Shown: positions 55,347 through 64,000 of the stretch, one piece after another
Layout: each line of letters starts with the position of its first letter
Position numbering within the stretch: position 1 is the first letter of the stretch
Source of the DNA: Pseudomonas tumuqii
GTDB taxonomy: Bacteria > Pseudomonadota > Gammaproteobacteria > Pseudomonadales > Pseudomonadaceae
NCBI RefSeq assembly: GCF_013184545.1
Contig: NZ_JAAOJA010000001.1
Span: forward strand, 434,001 to 498,000
Length of the DNA: 64,000 nt
Reading direction: 5' to 3'
The notes under the pieces: generated by a model
Databases searched by the model: none
Seen by the model: the letters and a program-made list of their open reading frames with translations, nothing else
Told to the model about the DNA's origin: nothing
Translations under genes and position numbers: made by a program

Positions 55347-55910
55347 ATGCAGCTGGATCCTCGCAGTGGTTGGTGCCAAGGTGCGCGCCACTGCCCATCG
55401 CCCAATTTCAATGAGCGCCCGCAGGCTGAGGTTTCCCTGTTGGTGATCCATAACATCAGCCTGCCGCCGGGACAGTTCGGGACCGGCAAGGTGCAGGAAT
55501 TCTTCCAGAATCGCCTGATCGTCGATGAGCATCCATACTTTGCCGAGATTGCGAGCTTGCGCGTGTCGGCGCATTTCCTGATCGAGCGCGACGGCGCCAT
55601 CACTCAGTTCGTCTCGTGCAACGAGCGCGCCTGGCATGCCGGGCAGTCGTGTTTCGCCGGGCGCGAGAACTGCAACGATTTTTCTCTGGGGATCGAGCTG
55701 GAGGGCACTGACGAGCTGCCCTTCAGCGATGCGCAATATGCCGCATTGGTTGGCCTGACGGCCGAGTTGCAAAGGGTGTATCCGGCGCTCACCCTGGAGC
55801 GTATCTGCGGGCACAGCGACATCGCCCCGACCCGCAAGACTGACCCCGGCCCGGCGTTCGACTGGTCGCGCCTGCGCGCTGCACTGATGGATAGGAAGGA
55901 GAAGTCATGA
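55347..55910 (+). CDS. ampD: 1,6-anhydro-N-acetylmuramyl-L-alanine amidase AmpD
   Basis: 187 residues, amidase_2 fold. Zinc/catalytic residues are visible: His in LLVIHNISLPPG, His in RVSAHFLIERDG and the C-terminal CGHSDIAPTRKTDPGP (His and Asp). Recycles cell-wall muropeptides; loss derepresses ampC beta-lactamase in Pseudomonas. The true ATG is 55347 (AAGGAG upstream); an in-frame ATG at 55314 would lie inside the intron. Its 5' leader is interrupted by the group II intron. Confidence 0.95.
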   Translation: MQLDPRSGWCQGARHCPSPNFNERPQAEVSLLVIHNISLPPGQFGTGKVQEFFQNRLIVDEHPYFAEIASLRVSAHFLIERDGAITQFVSCNERAWHAGQSCFAGRENCNDFSLGIELEGTDELPFSDAQYAALVGLTAELQRVYPALTLERICGHSDIAPTRKTDPGPAFDWSRLRAALMDRKEKS

Positions 55911-56743
55911 GTTTTCTGGTGTTGTTGCTGGTGCTGTGGGTGGAGAAGTTTTCGGCCTGGCGCAACAAGATCCAGCAGGACGGTCCCTGGTTGCGGCTGT
56001 TGGCCAGGGTGGAGCGGCAGGCGGACTTTATCGAGAGCCCCTGGTTGGCGATCGTGCTGCTGGTGGTGCTGCCGCTGGTCGTGCTGGGGTTGCTGCTGGT
56101 GTTGCTCGAACCGCTGGCCTACGGTTGGTTGGCGTTGCCGGTGCACCTGCTGGTGCTGATCTACAGCCTTGGGCGTGGCGATTTGCAGGCGGCGCTCGGG
56201 CCGTTTCGCGACAGCTGGCGGCGCGGTGACAGTGAGGCTGCCTATCTGGTCGCCCGTCGCGATCTGGCCCTGGAAGCCGGCGAGGAGGGCGCGCTGCTGC
56301 AGCAGGTGCAAGGGCATCTGGTGTGGCAGGCCTATCAGAGTTTCTTCGCCGTGATCTTCTGGTACGCGCTGCTTGGCCCGTTGGCGGCCTTGGCTTATCG
56401 GTTGCTGGCCCTGCTCGCCGAGCATGCCGGGCAGGAGAACTTGCGCGAGCGCGCCGTGCAACTGCGGCATGCCTTCGACTGGATGCCGGTACGAGTGCTG
56501 GCGGCAAGTTTTGCCCTGGTCGGCAATTTCGTGGCGGTCAACCGGGCGCTGTTGCACGAACTGTTGAGTTGGGACATCAGTGCCGCGCAGTTGGTGATCG
56601 ATGTCGGGCGCGCGGCTTGCGAGACGCCGGAACCGGTGCTCGGCGAAGCCGGGGTGAGCAGCCTGGATAGCCTGTGGCAGCTACTGGTGCGCTCCGCCGT
56701 GCTCTGGTATGCGGTGTTCGCCCTCTGGGAACTGTTCTACTGA
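55907..56743 (+). CDS. ampE: Regulatory signalling modulator protein AmpE
   Basis: 278 residues. An inner-membrane protein with about four helices (AIVLLVVLPLVVLGLLLVLL and others) and the family start MSFLVLLLVLWVEKFSAWR. Overlaps ampD by four bases (ATGA). Known to accompany AmpD in muropeptide/beta-lactamase signalling; biochemical activity unclear. Confidence 0.93.
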   Translation: MSFLVLLLVLWVEKFSAWRNKIQQDGPWLRLLARVERQADFIESPWLAIVLLVVLPLVVLGLLLVLLEPLAYGWLALPVHLLVLIYSLGRGDLQAALGPFRDSWRRGDSEAAYLVARRDLALEAGEEGALLQQVQGHLVWQAYQSFFAVIFWYALLGPLAALAYRLLALLAEHAGQENLRERAVQLRHAFDWMPVRVLAASFALVGNFVAVNRALLHELLSWDISAAQLVIDVGRAACETPEPVLGEAGVSSLDSLWQLLVRSAVLWYAVFALWELFY

Positions 56744-56875
56744 TCACCTTTGGCAGCCTGCGGTTGAGCTAGCAGTACCCAGCGGCGCTCAGGCGTCATC
56801 TTCGATCAATCCATCCCTATACGAATCAGCCCCGGCGCACACCGGGGCGCGGTTGCGCGGGATCCAGAGCGCAGT

Positions 56876-57077
56876 GATGGGTATCGCTGCGCTCAAGCCT
56901 ACGCGGCCCGCGCCATCCTACGGGTTGGTGGCGACAGGTCAGCGATTGGCAGCCACACCGTTTTTCGTAGGATGTGGTTGAGCGTAGCGATACCCATCAA
57001 CCGGATGTGTAGCGGCCGGGTTTTATTGATTTTCCGCAGATCGCTGCGCTCATCCTGCGCGGCCCGCCCCATCCTAC
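56876..57077. repeat. REP family A cluster
   Basis: Long-form unit 56876-56921, short-form 56967-56998 and a distal CATCCTAC half at ~57077, with the TTTTATTGATT spacer. Part of a 617-bp gap between ampE and the MCP gene. The rest of that gap (57078-57360) holds the MCP upstream region with no promoter I would defend. Confidence 0.88.
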
Positions 57078-57360
57078 GGGGGCCGGGTAACGCTCCCGCT
57101 CCTGCCGACGGCCGAGGCTTGGGGATGTGCACGTGTTTAACCTTAAGTTACAGAGATTGCTGTCGATAACGGGTATACAAGCACACTGTGCTCGATCGAT
57201 CGGCCAGGCGGTTGCTCAGGCGGATCTGCCGTACTGGCATCTTATGCATTGATCGGGACGCCTCAGGTCGGGCTGCAAGGGATGCAACGACTACCGCGGG
57301 AGCCTTTCCACGGTCGACCTTGTAACGCTGCATAACAATAATGAGAACAGGAGACGTCTT

Positions 57361-59400
57361 GTGAAGACCGTGCTGTATCCGGCCATCGCGCTAATGAATC
57401 GCCTCAGCTTCGGCATGAAGTTCAGTTTGATCAGTGTCCTGTTCTTTCTGCCCATGCTGGTCACCAACTTCTATCTGGTACGCGATTCCTATCGCCAGTT
57501 CGTCAGCACCCAGGCGGCTCTGGAGAGCATCGACCTGCTCGGTCAGGCGCTGAGTTTAAGGCGCGACCTGGAGGATTTTTCCGACCTGATGGAAATCAAC
57601 GTCATGATCGGTCAGTCTGGTCAGTCCGGTCAGGCGGGCGATCTCGAGGCACGTATCACACGCCAGCATAGTGCGCTGGACGCGACCTTGCAGGGCTTGG
57701 TGCCGGTGGTACATGAGGCCGAACAGGTCGACGAATTCACCGCCAGGCGCGATGAAATGATTGCCGCACTGGCCGCGGTACAGAGCGAGACTTCGCTGCA
57801 AAGCAAAGCTGGATTGGCCGAAAAGCTGCTGGACAGTTCGCAGGTATTCATCAAGCTGATCGCGGCTCAGGCCGGCCTCAGTCAGGATCGTCAGCGCGAA
57901 GTTCGGCAGATGACCGACCTGATTGTCAGCACCACGCCGGGGATCACGTCAGCATTGAGCAAGGGCAGGGCAGTGGGCGCCTATTCTCTGGGGCAGGGCT
58001 TCCTCAACTCGGCCGCCAGCACCAAGTTCGATGATTTGCTGCTGGAGCTGGAAAAGCTCCACGCCGAGTATGGCTTGAACTTGCAGGACGCCTTGAATAG
58101 CAGCCCGGCCGCGCGCGCCGCGCTGGAAACCTTGGCCACCGCCAGCCAGTCGACCCTGAAGACCAGTGTTGCGCTGTTCGAGAACAAGGTGGTGGTCGCC
58201 GATACCCTGGATATGCCCTGGCCGCAATTCTATGAAGAAGTCGGCGCGGCCATGGGCAAGACCTATGAGCTGAACGATGCGGTGTTGGCTTTCCTCGATC
58301 AGCAACTGCAGGAGCGTCTACAGGAAAACCGTGGGCAGATGGTTCTGTTGGTCGCGGCGCTGGTGCTGGTGTTCCTGCTGATCGGCTATCTCTATGGCGC
58401 CTTCTATGTGTCGACCCGGAGCACCTTGAAGAGCCTGGGCGAGGTCATGGATAAAGTCGCGGCCGGCGATATGACGGTCAGCTTCACGCCGCAGAGCAAG
58501 GATGAACTGGGCGAGCTGGGGCAGGTGTTCAACGAGACCGTGAAGAAGATCCATGACCTGATCGAGCGCGTCGGCCAGACCGTGGTCGAGGTCGAGCGTC
58601 AGGCCGATAGCGTGGAACTGGTTTCCGGCGAGAGCAACCAGGCGGTCGCCGGGCAACGCAGCCAGATCGAACAGGTGGCGACGGCGATGAACCAGATGTC
58701 CGCTACCGCCCAGGAGGTGGCGCGCAGCGCCGCCGCGGCGGTCGATAGCGCGCAGAGCGTGAACCGCGAAACCGTCAGCGGCCGCGCCCTGGTCGAGTCC
58801 CAGGTCGGCAGCATTCAGCGCCTGGCCAGCGAGATCGACCAGTCGGTGGCAGTGATCAACCAGTTGGCCAGCGACAGCGCCTCGATCAGCCAGGTGCTGG
58901 ACGTGATCAAGGGCATCGCCGAGCAGACCAACCTGCTGGCACTCAACGCCGCCATCGAGGCGGCGCGGGCCGGTGAGCAGGGCCGCGGTTTCGCCGTAGT
59001 CGCCGACGAGGTGCGCAACCTGGCCAAGCGCACCCAGCAGTCCACCGAGCAGATCGAGAACATGATCGACAAGTTGCAGGGCGGGGTCGGTGCGGCGGTC
59101 AAGGCCATGGGCGCCAGCCATCAGATGGCCAGCGGCACGGTCAGCGAGTCGGGCAAGGTGCAACTGGCGCTGGAGAACATCCTCGGTGCGGTGGGCATGA
59201 TCGTCGACCAGAGCCAGCAGATCGCCGCGGCCGCCGAACAGCAGACCGCGGTGGCCCACGATATCGACCAGAACATCGTCGAGATCAACCGCGCCGGCGA
59301 ACGCACCGCCGCGGGCGCCAGCCAGACCGAGTCGGCCAGCCGCGAACTGTCCGGCCTGGTGTCGCGCCTGAAACAACTGATCGGCGCGTTCCGCGTCTGA
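57361..59400 (+). CDS. Methyl-accepting chemotaxis protein
   Basis: 679 residues. TM1 near residues 20-40, a large helical periplasmic sensor domain (residues ~45-320), TM2 ([20 protein letters not shown]), HAMP, then the MCP signalling domain with hairpin tip [23 protein letters not shown] start with AGGAGA 6-11 bases upstream. The sensor domain carries a triple 9-bp repeat coding GQS-GQS-GQA (57610-57636). Same place as the PAO1 transducer next to ampE. Ligand unknown. Confidence 0.94.
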   Translation: MKTVLYPAIALMNRLSFGMKFSLISVLFFLPMLVTNFYLVRDSYRQFVSTQAALESIDLLGQALSLRRDLEDFSDLMEINVMIGQSGQSGQAGDLEARITRQHSALDATLQGLVPVVHEAEQVDEFTARRDEMIAALAAVQSETSLQSKAGLAEKLLDSSQVFIKLIAAQAGLSQDRQREVRQMTDLIVSTTPGITSALSKGRAVGAYSLGQGFLNSAASTKFDDLLLELEKLHAEYGLNLQDALNSSPAARAALETLATASQSTLKTSVALFENKVVVADTLDMPWPQFYEEVGAAMGKTYELNDAVLAFLDQQLQERLQENRGQMVLLVAALVLVFLLIGYLYGAFYVSTRSTLKSLGEVMDKVAAGDMTVSFTPQSKDELGELGQVFNETVKKIHDLIERVGQTVVEVERQADSVELVSGESNQAVAGQRSQIEQVATAMNQMSATAQEVARSAAAAVDSAQSVNRETVSGRALVESQVGSIQRLASEIDQSVAVINQLASDSASISQVLDVIKGIAEQTNLLALNAAIEAARAGEQGRGFAVVADEVRNLAKRTQQSTEQIENMIDKLQGGVGAAVKAMGASHQMASGTVSESGKVQLALENILGAVGMIVDQSQQIAAAAEQQTAVAHDIDQNIVEINRAGERTAAGASQTESASRELSGLVSRLKQLIGAFRV

Positions 59401-59416
59401 GAGCTGTTGCAGTACC

Positions 59417-59450
59417 GACAAGGCCCGCCATTTGGCGGGCCTTGTCGTTT
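59417..59450 (+). terminator. Rho-independent terminator of the MCP gene
   Basis: GACAAGGCCCGCCA and TGGCGGGCCTTGTC form a 14-bp perfect stem (effective loop ATTT) followed by GTTT, beginning 17 bases after the stop. Confidence 0.9.
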
Positions 59451-59500
59451 ACGCCAGGAGCGTGGGGCGGTCCGGGCGGCCTGCTTCAGACCACCAACCC

Positions 59501-59627
59501 GTAGGATGGCGTTGAGCGCAGCGATACCCATCAACCGGTTACGCAGCCACCGGGTTTTATTGATTTGCCGCAGTTCGTCGTGATGGGTATCGCTGCGCTC
59601 AAGCCTACGCGGCCCGCCACATCCTAC
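59501..59627. repeat. REP family A pair
   Basis: Short-form unit 59501-59532 and long-form unit 59582-59627, pointing outward from the GGGTTTTATTGATTTGCC spacer. It lies between the convergent MCP and tatD genes. Confidence 0.92.
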
Positions 59628-59665
59628 AAAAACGCTGTGGCTGCCCGCAGGTTGCGTTGTGGTGT

Positions 59666-60448
59666 TCAGAGAGCCCAGCCGAACAGTTCGGCGGCATTGC
59701 GGCTGCTGGCTTCGGCCAGTTGTTCTGGGGTGACATTCATCAGCCGCGCCAGTTCGGTGCAGATTTCCGGCAGGTATTCCGGGCTGTTGCGCTGGTGCGG
59801 GTGCATGGCCGGGGCCATGTCCGGGGCGTCGGTTTCCAGCACCACGGCGTCCAGCGACAGGCGCGCCAGGGTCTGCTGCAGACGTCTGGCCTGGGGCCAG
59901 GTCGGTGCGCCGCCGAGGCCCAGCTTGAAACCGAGCTTGAGGTATTCGCGGGCTTCCTCAACGCTGCCGGCAAAGGCGTGGATGATGCCGCCGCGCGGCG
60001 GCTTGAGGCGTTTCAGGGTGGCGATGGTCACGGCATGGGCGCGGCGCACGTGCAGCAGGACCGGCAGCTCGAACTCCAGCGCCAGCTGCAGTTGTGCCTC
60101 GAACAGTGCCTGCTGGCGCTGGCGGTCCAGTTGTTCGAGGAAATAGTCCAGGCCGAACTCGCCCACCGCGCACAGCTGCGGATGGCCGGCCAGGCGCTGC
60201 AGCCAGGCGCGCAACTCGTGCAGGTGTTCGGGGCGATGCTTGTCGAGGAACACCGGGTGCAGGCCGAAGGCGGCGTACAGGCCGGCATCGCCCTGCACCA
60301 GATCCCACAGCCGTTGCCAGTTGCCCTGGTGCACGCCGAGTACCACCAGCCGCTCCACGCCCAGGGCGCGGCAACGCGCGAGCAGTTCAGTGCGGTCGGC
60401 GTCGAAGTCGGGGAAATCCAGGTGGGTGTGGGTGTCGATCAGATGCAT
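59666..60448 (-). CDS. TatD-family metal-dependent hydrolase
   Basis: 260 residues. Metal-binding DTHTHLDFPDFD at the start, GEFGLDYF, LLHVRRAH, HAFAGS and ETDAPDMAP: the full TatD set of His, Glu and Asp residues. Probable DNase/hydrolase of the TatD family. The ATG at 60448 is chosen because MHLIDTHTH is the family start. It has moved into this neighbourhood relative to PAO1, where speC and others follow. Confidence 0.92.
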   Translation of the reverse strand: MHLIDTHTHLDFPDFDADRTELLARCRALGVERLVVLGVHQGNWQRLWDLVQGDAGLYAAFGLHPVFLDKHRPEHLHELRAWLQRLAGHPQLCAVGEFGLDYFLEQLDRQRQQALFEAQLQLALEFELPVLLHVRRAHAVTIATLKRLKPPRGGIIHAFAGSVEEAREYLKLGFKLGLGGAPTWPQARRLQQTLARLSLDAVVLETDAPDMAPAMHPHQRNSPEYLPEICTELARLMNVTPEQLAEASSRNAAELFGWAL

Positions 60449-60593
60449 GGACGTTTTTCCGGGAGCGACCAAGTTTATAGCGTCGGGCATTTAGCGCCAG
60501 GCTGCCACCTTCGTGGGAGTCATTCGAGCATTCCGTCAGTCGAAACAACAAGGAACGCAGCCCATTGAGGATTTTCAGTGATGGATTGGGTAG

Positions 60594-62645
60594 ATGACGC
60601 GCGTGGCTAAAGTGCTCGGCTGGTGCCTGGCAAGCCTGCTGCTACTGGTGGCGGGATTGACGCTGTTCCTGCTGCTGTTCGACTGGAACCTGCTCAGGCC
60701 GACCCTCAATGCCAGGGTCTCCGCAGCCCTCGATCGGCCCTTTGCGATCGAGGGCGACCTGGCGGTGGTCTGGCAGCGCGAGCCGGGCGAAGGCAATTGG
60801 CGTGCCTGGCTGCCCTGGCCGCATTTCTCCGCCGAGCGATTGTCCCTGGGCAACCCCGAGTGGGCCGAGGGCGAGTCCTTCGTCAGCCTGGACAGGGTGC
60901 AGTTCCGCCTGGCGCCCCTGCCGTTGCTGTGGAAAACCGTGCACATTCCGCGTATCGACCTGAGCGCGCCCAGTGCCAGTCTCGAGCGCCTGGCCGACGG
61001 TCGCAGCAACTGGACCTTCGACCTTGGCGGTGACGACCCGCAAACGCCTTCGCCCTGGACGCTGGATATCGGCACCATCGCGTTCGACAAGGCCCGGGTC
61101 AGGCTCGACGACCAGGGCCTGCAGACCCGTCTGGAACTGCAGGTGGATCCGCTCGGCCAGCCGATCCCGTTCAGCGATATCGTCGGCAAGGGCGCTGCGG
61201 ACAAGACCGCCAGGCAGCACGCCGCGGCGCAGGACTACGCCTTCGCTCTGCAGGCCAAGGGCCGCTACAAGGGCCTGGCGCTGGATGGCAGCGGCAAGGT
61301 CGGCGGGCTGCTGGCGTTGCAGGATGCGCGGCGGCCCTTCCCGCTGCAGGCGGATATCCGCGCCGGCTCCACGCGCATCGTGCTGGCCGGCACCCTGACC
61401 GACCCGCAGCATCTCGGTGCCCTCGACCTGCGTCTGCGCCTGTCCGGCAGCAGCCTGGGCAATCTCTACCCGCTGACCGGGGTGACCCTGCCAGATACCC
61501 CGGCCTATACCACCGAGGGTCGGCTCAGCGCGCAGCTGCAGGAAGAGGGCGGCGCCCGCTTTCGTTACGAGGATTTTCATGGTCGCATCGGCGCCAGCGA
61601 CATCCATGGCAACCTCACCTTCGTCGCCCGCCAGCCCCGGCCGAAACTGTCGGGCAGCCTGACCTCCAACCAGTTGCGCTTCGCCGATCTGGCGCCGCTG
61701 ATCGGCGCCGACTCCAACGCGCAGAAGCAGGCGCGTGGCGCCACTGCCCGGCAGCCGGCGGACAAGGTACTGCCGGTGGAGGCCTTCCGTACCGAGCGCT
61801 GGCGCGCCATGGATGCCGATGTCAGCTTCACCGGCAAACGCATCGTGCAGCGCGAAGAGCTGCCGTTCACCGACCTGTTCACCCATGTGCTGCTCAACGA
61901 TGGCGAGCTCATTCTCGAGCCGTTGCGTTTCGGTGTGGCCGGTGGGCGGCTGGACTCGGTCATTCGCCTCGATGGCCGGGCTACTCCCATGCAGGGGCAG
62001 GCCCGGCTCAATGCCCGCCGGTTCAAGCTCAAGCAGCTGTTTCCCGGCGTCGAGGTGATGCAGAGCAGCCTCGGCGAGCTGAACGGCGATGCGCGCCTCG
62101 AAGGCACCGGCAACTCGGTGGCGGCTCTGCTCGGCAGCGCCGAAGGCGAGCTGAAACTGCTGATCAACGACGGTCGGATCAGCCGCAACCTGATGGAGAT
62201 CGCCGGGCTCAACCTGGGCAATTACCTGATCGGCAAGCTGTTCGGCGACGAAGAGGTGGCGATCAACTGCGCGGCAGCCGACCTGGGCATCGAGCAAGGC
62301 CTGATGAGCACACGGCTGTTCGTGGTGGACACCGAGAACGCCTTGATCGAGGTGGACGGTACACTGAACCTGAGCAACGAGCGCCTGGATTTGAGCGTCG
62401 CCCCGCAGTCCAAGGGCGTGCGAGTGCTCTCGCTGCGTTCGCCGCTGTATGTCGCGGGCAGCTTGAAGAGCCCCCGCGCCGGGGTCAAGCCGGTGCCCCT
62501 GGTGCTGCGCGGCAGCGGCATGCTGGCGTTGGGCGCGCTGGTGGCGCCGGCCGCCGGGCTGCTGGCGCTGGTGGTCCCCAGCGGCGATCAGCCCAACCAA
62601 TGCGCCGTGCTGCTGCAGCAGATGGGTCAGCCGGCGCGGCGTTGA
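60594..62645 (+). CDS. AsmA-family outer-membrane-assembly/lipid transport protein
   Basis: 683 residues. N-terminal transmembrane helix (ASLLLLVAGLTLFLLLFDW), then a long beta-rich periplasmic body. The C-terminal AsmA_2-type region has NALIEVDGTLNLSNERLDL and a final SPRAGVKPVPL. AsmA proteins bridge the periplasm in envelope lipid homeostasis; substrate unknown. The 3' end overlaps cra by 19 bases (convergent). Confidence 0.88.
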   Translation: MTRVAKVLGWCLASLLLLVAGLTLFLLLFDWNLLRPTLNARVSAALDRPFAIEGDLAVVWQREPGEGNWRAWLPWPHFSAERLSLGNPEWAEGESFVSLDRVQFRLAPLPLLWKTVHIPRIDLSAPSASLERLADGRSNWTFDLGGDDPQTPSPWTLDIGTIAFDKARVRLDDQGLQTRLELQVDPLGQPIPFSDIVGKGAADKTARQHAAAQDYAFALQAKGRYKGLALDGSGKVGGLLALQDARRPFPLQADIRAGSTRIVLAGTLTDPQHLGALDLRLRLSGSSLGNLYPLTGVTLPDTPAYTTEGRLSAQLQEEGGARFRYEDFHGRIGASDIHGNLTFVARQPRPKLSGSLTSNQLRFADLAPLIGADSNAQKQARGATARQPADKVLPVEAFRTERWRAMDADVSFTGKRIVQREELPFTDLFTHVLLNDGELILEPLRFGVAGGRLDSVIRLDGRATPMQGQARLNARRFKLKQLFPGVEVMQSSLGELNGDARLEGTGNSVAALLGSAEGELKLLINDGRISRNLMEIAGLNLGNYLIGKLFGDEEVAINCAAADLGIEQGLMSTRLFVVDTENALIEVDGTLNLSNERLDLSVAPQSKGVRVLSLRSPLYVAGSLKSPRAGVKPVPLVLRGSGMLALGALVAPAAGLLALVVPSGDQPNQCAVLLQQMGQPARR

Positions 62646-63634
62646 GCGTGGCGGATCTTGAGGAGGCGCGGGATGGCTTCGATGCCGGGTTGGTAGTCGT
62701 CCCGCTCGATGGCGCGCAGGGCCAGGTCGAGCACCCGTTCGGCAATCCGCTCGTGTTGCTGGGAGATCGCGTTGACCCGCAGCGGCAGGAAATCCAGCAG
62801 CTGGGTGTCGCCAAAGGTGGCCAGGCGCAGGCCGTCGATGCCTGGCCCCGGCTGTTCCTGCAAGGCATCGAACACCCCTTCGAGCAGGACATAGGCGGTG
62901 GTGATCAGCGCATCCGGCAGGTCGGCGTGGTTGTCCAGCAGGGCACGCATCTGCCGGTAGCCGCTGGCGCGGTTGAATTGTTCGGCGTGGCTGACGCTGA
63001 TGCTGCCGCCGAAGTCGCTCAGGGCCTGGCGAAAGCCGCGTTCGCGGGCCTGGCTGATCGGCAGTTCCGGGCGCGCGCCGATCAGGGCGATATGCCGCGG
63101 CGGCGGGCTGAGCAGGCTGGCGGTGAGCAGGGCGCCGGCCTGCTGGTCGTCGCTGACCACCGAGCAGATGTGCGCGGGGTCGAGGGCGCGGTCGACGGCG
63201 ATCACCGGCACGCCGGCCGCGAGCAGGTGCAGGTAGGCCGGATCGTCCTGGGGCAGGCAGCTGGCGACGATCAGCGCGTCACAGCGGCGCGAGCGGAACA
63301 GTTTGAGCACCTGGCGCTCGCTGCTCGGGTCGTCATCGGAACTGGCGATCAGCAACTGGTAGCCGGCGGCGCGGGCGCGCTGTTCGAGCAGCTTGGCCAG
63401 GCGCGCGTAACTGGGGTTCTCCAGGTCCGGCAGGATGAAACCCAGGCAGCGGCTCTGCCCACGGCGCAGGCCGGCGGCTTGCTGGTCGGGTCGATAGCCA
63501 TGGTGTTCGACCACTTCCAGTACCCGCGCCACGGTGGCGGCGCTGATCCGCCGTTTGTCGGCCTGACCGTTGATCACGTAACTGGCGGTGGTGACGGAAA
63601 CCTGGGCCAGGCGGGCGATGTCACTGAGTTTCAA
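62627..63634 (-). CDS. cra: Catabolite repressor/activator Cra (FruR), LacI family
   Basis: 335 residues. The N-terminal LacI-type helix-turn-helix LKLSDIARLAQVSVTTASYV starts right at the proposed TTG at 63634; AGGAAT lies upstream. A longer ATG start at 63670 adds 12 non-conserved residues. The periplasmic-binding-type domain follows. It regulates the divergent fru operon through the operator at 63708-63719; fructose-1-phosphate is the effector in P. putida. Confidence 0.9.
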   Translation of the reverse strand: MKLSDIARLAQVSVTTASYVINGQADKRRISAATVARVLEVVEHHGYRPDQQAAGLRRGQSRCLGFILPDLENPSYARLAKLLEQRARAAGYQLLIASSDDDPSSERQVLKLFRSRRCDALIVASCLPQDDPAYLHLLAAGVPVIAVDRALDPAHICSVVSDDQQAGALLTASLLSPPPRHIALIGARPELPISQARERGFRQALSDFGGSISVSHAEQFNRASGYRQMRALLDNHADLPDALITTAYVLLEGVFDALQEQPGPGIDGLRLATFGDTQLLDFLPLRVNAISQQHERIAERVLDLALRAIERDDYQPGIEAIPRLLKIRHAQRRAG

Positions 63635-63707
63635 GGGTGGATTCCTGAGCGGGAAAAGGCAGGGCTTCAAGGATCGCCGATTATCAGGTAACGTGCCAGT
63701 CGTTAGG

Positions 63708-63719
63708 TGAAACGATTCA
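63708..63719. promoter_or_regulatory. Cra operator in the cra-fruB gap
   Basis: TGAAACGATTCA, a near-palindrome matching Cra/FruR operator sites, 74 bases before the cra start and 83 before fruB. A further inverted repeat GGCTATT/AATAGCC (63735-63755) lies nearby. Confidence 0.85.
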
Positions 63720-63801
63720 GCAGATAGTTCAAGTGGCTATTCTTTGCAAATAGCCTGGACTTCACGCTAGCGGCGCCGTCAGTTGCCAGAGGATATCTTC
63801 A

Positions 63802-64000
63802 ATGCTCGAGTTGAATGTCACGCAGATCCAGATGGGCCATAGCGCCCCGGATAAACCGGCGGCGCTGGCGCTGCTTGCCGATCGCCTGGTGCACGATGAT
63901 TTGGTCGCGCCCGGCTACCTGGCCGGAATGCAGGCGCGCGAAAAGCAGGGTTCGACCTACCTGGGCCAGGGCATCGCGATTCCCCATGGCACCCCGGAAA
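63802..64000 (+). CDS. fruB: Fructose PTS multiphosphoryl transfer protein FruB, N-terminal part (runs off window)
   Basis: The first 66 codons: MLELNVTQIQMGHSAPDKPA, with GIAIPHGTPE holding the EIIA phospho-histidine. In Pseudomonas fruB encodes an EI-HPr-EIIA fusion for fructose uptake. Divergent from cra; the 3' end is outside the window. Confidence 0.93.
   Translation, partial: MLELNVTQIQMGHSAPDKPAALALLADRLVHDDLVAPGYLAGMQAREKQGSTYLGQGIAIPHGTPE

Noticed and set aside
60642..62600. Long antisense ORF of ~650 codons opposite the AsmA-family gene
   Set aside because: Shadow ORF in high-GC DNA; Gln/His/Ala-rich translation without domain features.

Overview
ORGANISM. The window is chromosomal DNA from a high-GC Pseudomonas. 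Gene order follows the P. aeruginosa PAO1 stretch from ileS down to the ampDE/chemoreceptor region almost gene for gene: ileS-lspA-fkpB-ispH, minor pilins with pilY1, thiO, pilRS, nadE, pgeF-rluD, bamD, clpB, a tRNA trio, ndh, yacG-coaE, pilDCB/pilA, nadC, a DUF1631 gene, ampD-ampE and an MCP. It then leaves that order for tatD, an AsmA-family gene and the start of the cra/fruB locus. LAYOUT. 1-3.2 kb: housekeeping genes (ileS 3' end, lspA, fkpB, ispH). 3.4-17.7 kb: type IV pilus (T4P) tip genes. There is a divergent fimT with a GRxR DNA-uptake motif, then two complete minor-pilin/PilY1 sets in tandem: pilE-V-W-X-Y1-fimU/T (4.2-10.6 kb, visibly AT-richer) and fimU-pilV-W-X-Y1-E (11.0-17.7 kb, canonical order, with a pair of AlgR-like boxes upstream). 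17.8-30.3 kb: thiO, pilR/pilS, a small PP0621-type gene, nadE, pgeF, rluD, bamD and clpB (with a sigma-32-type promoter). 30.5-33.7 kb: a PilZ gene, a DUF1631 gene and tRNA-Asn/Pro/Lys. 34.1-38.7 kb: ndh, small conserved proteins, yacG and coaE. 38.8-39.9 kb: a RAYT transposase between copies of its probable REP. 39.9-47.5 kb: pilD-pilC-pilB, divergent from a sigma-54-type promoter that drives a 61-residue pilin. That pilin is followed by a separately secreted Cys-rich partner and a three-gene ABC-transporter cluster. 47.8-49.3 kb: DUF433/DUF5615 toxin-antitoxin pair and nadC. 49.6-56.7 kb: a second DUF1631 gene, a group II intron sitting directly in front of ampD, then ampD-ampE. 57.4-64 kb: MCP, TatD, AsmA-like protein, Cra and the fruB start. 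HOW IT WORKS TOGETHER. The theme is T4P: motor and platform (PilB, PilC), prepilin peptidase (PilD), two-component control (PilS/PilR acting through RpoN on pilA), tip complexes (minor pilins plus PilY1, twice) and a DNA-uptake pseudopilin (FimT). The most unusual part is the pilA locus. The major pilin ends exactly where the N-terminal alpha1 helix normally ends. The next gene supplies a secreted globular domain, as in the Geobacter PilA-N/PilA-C arrangement, and the linked ABC transporter recalls Myxococcus pilGHI. About two dozen units of one palindromic REP family (GTAGGATG...GATACCCATC) occupy most intergenic gaps and match those flanking the RAYT gene.
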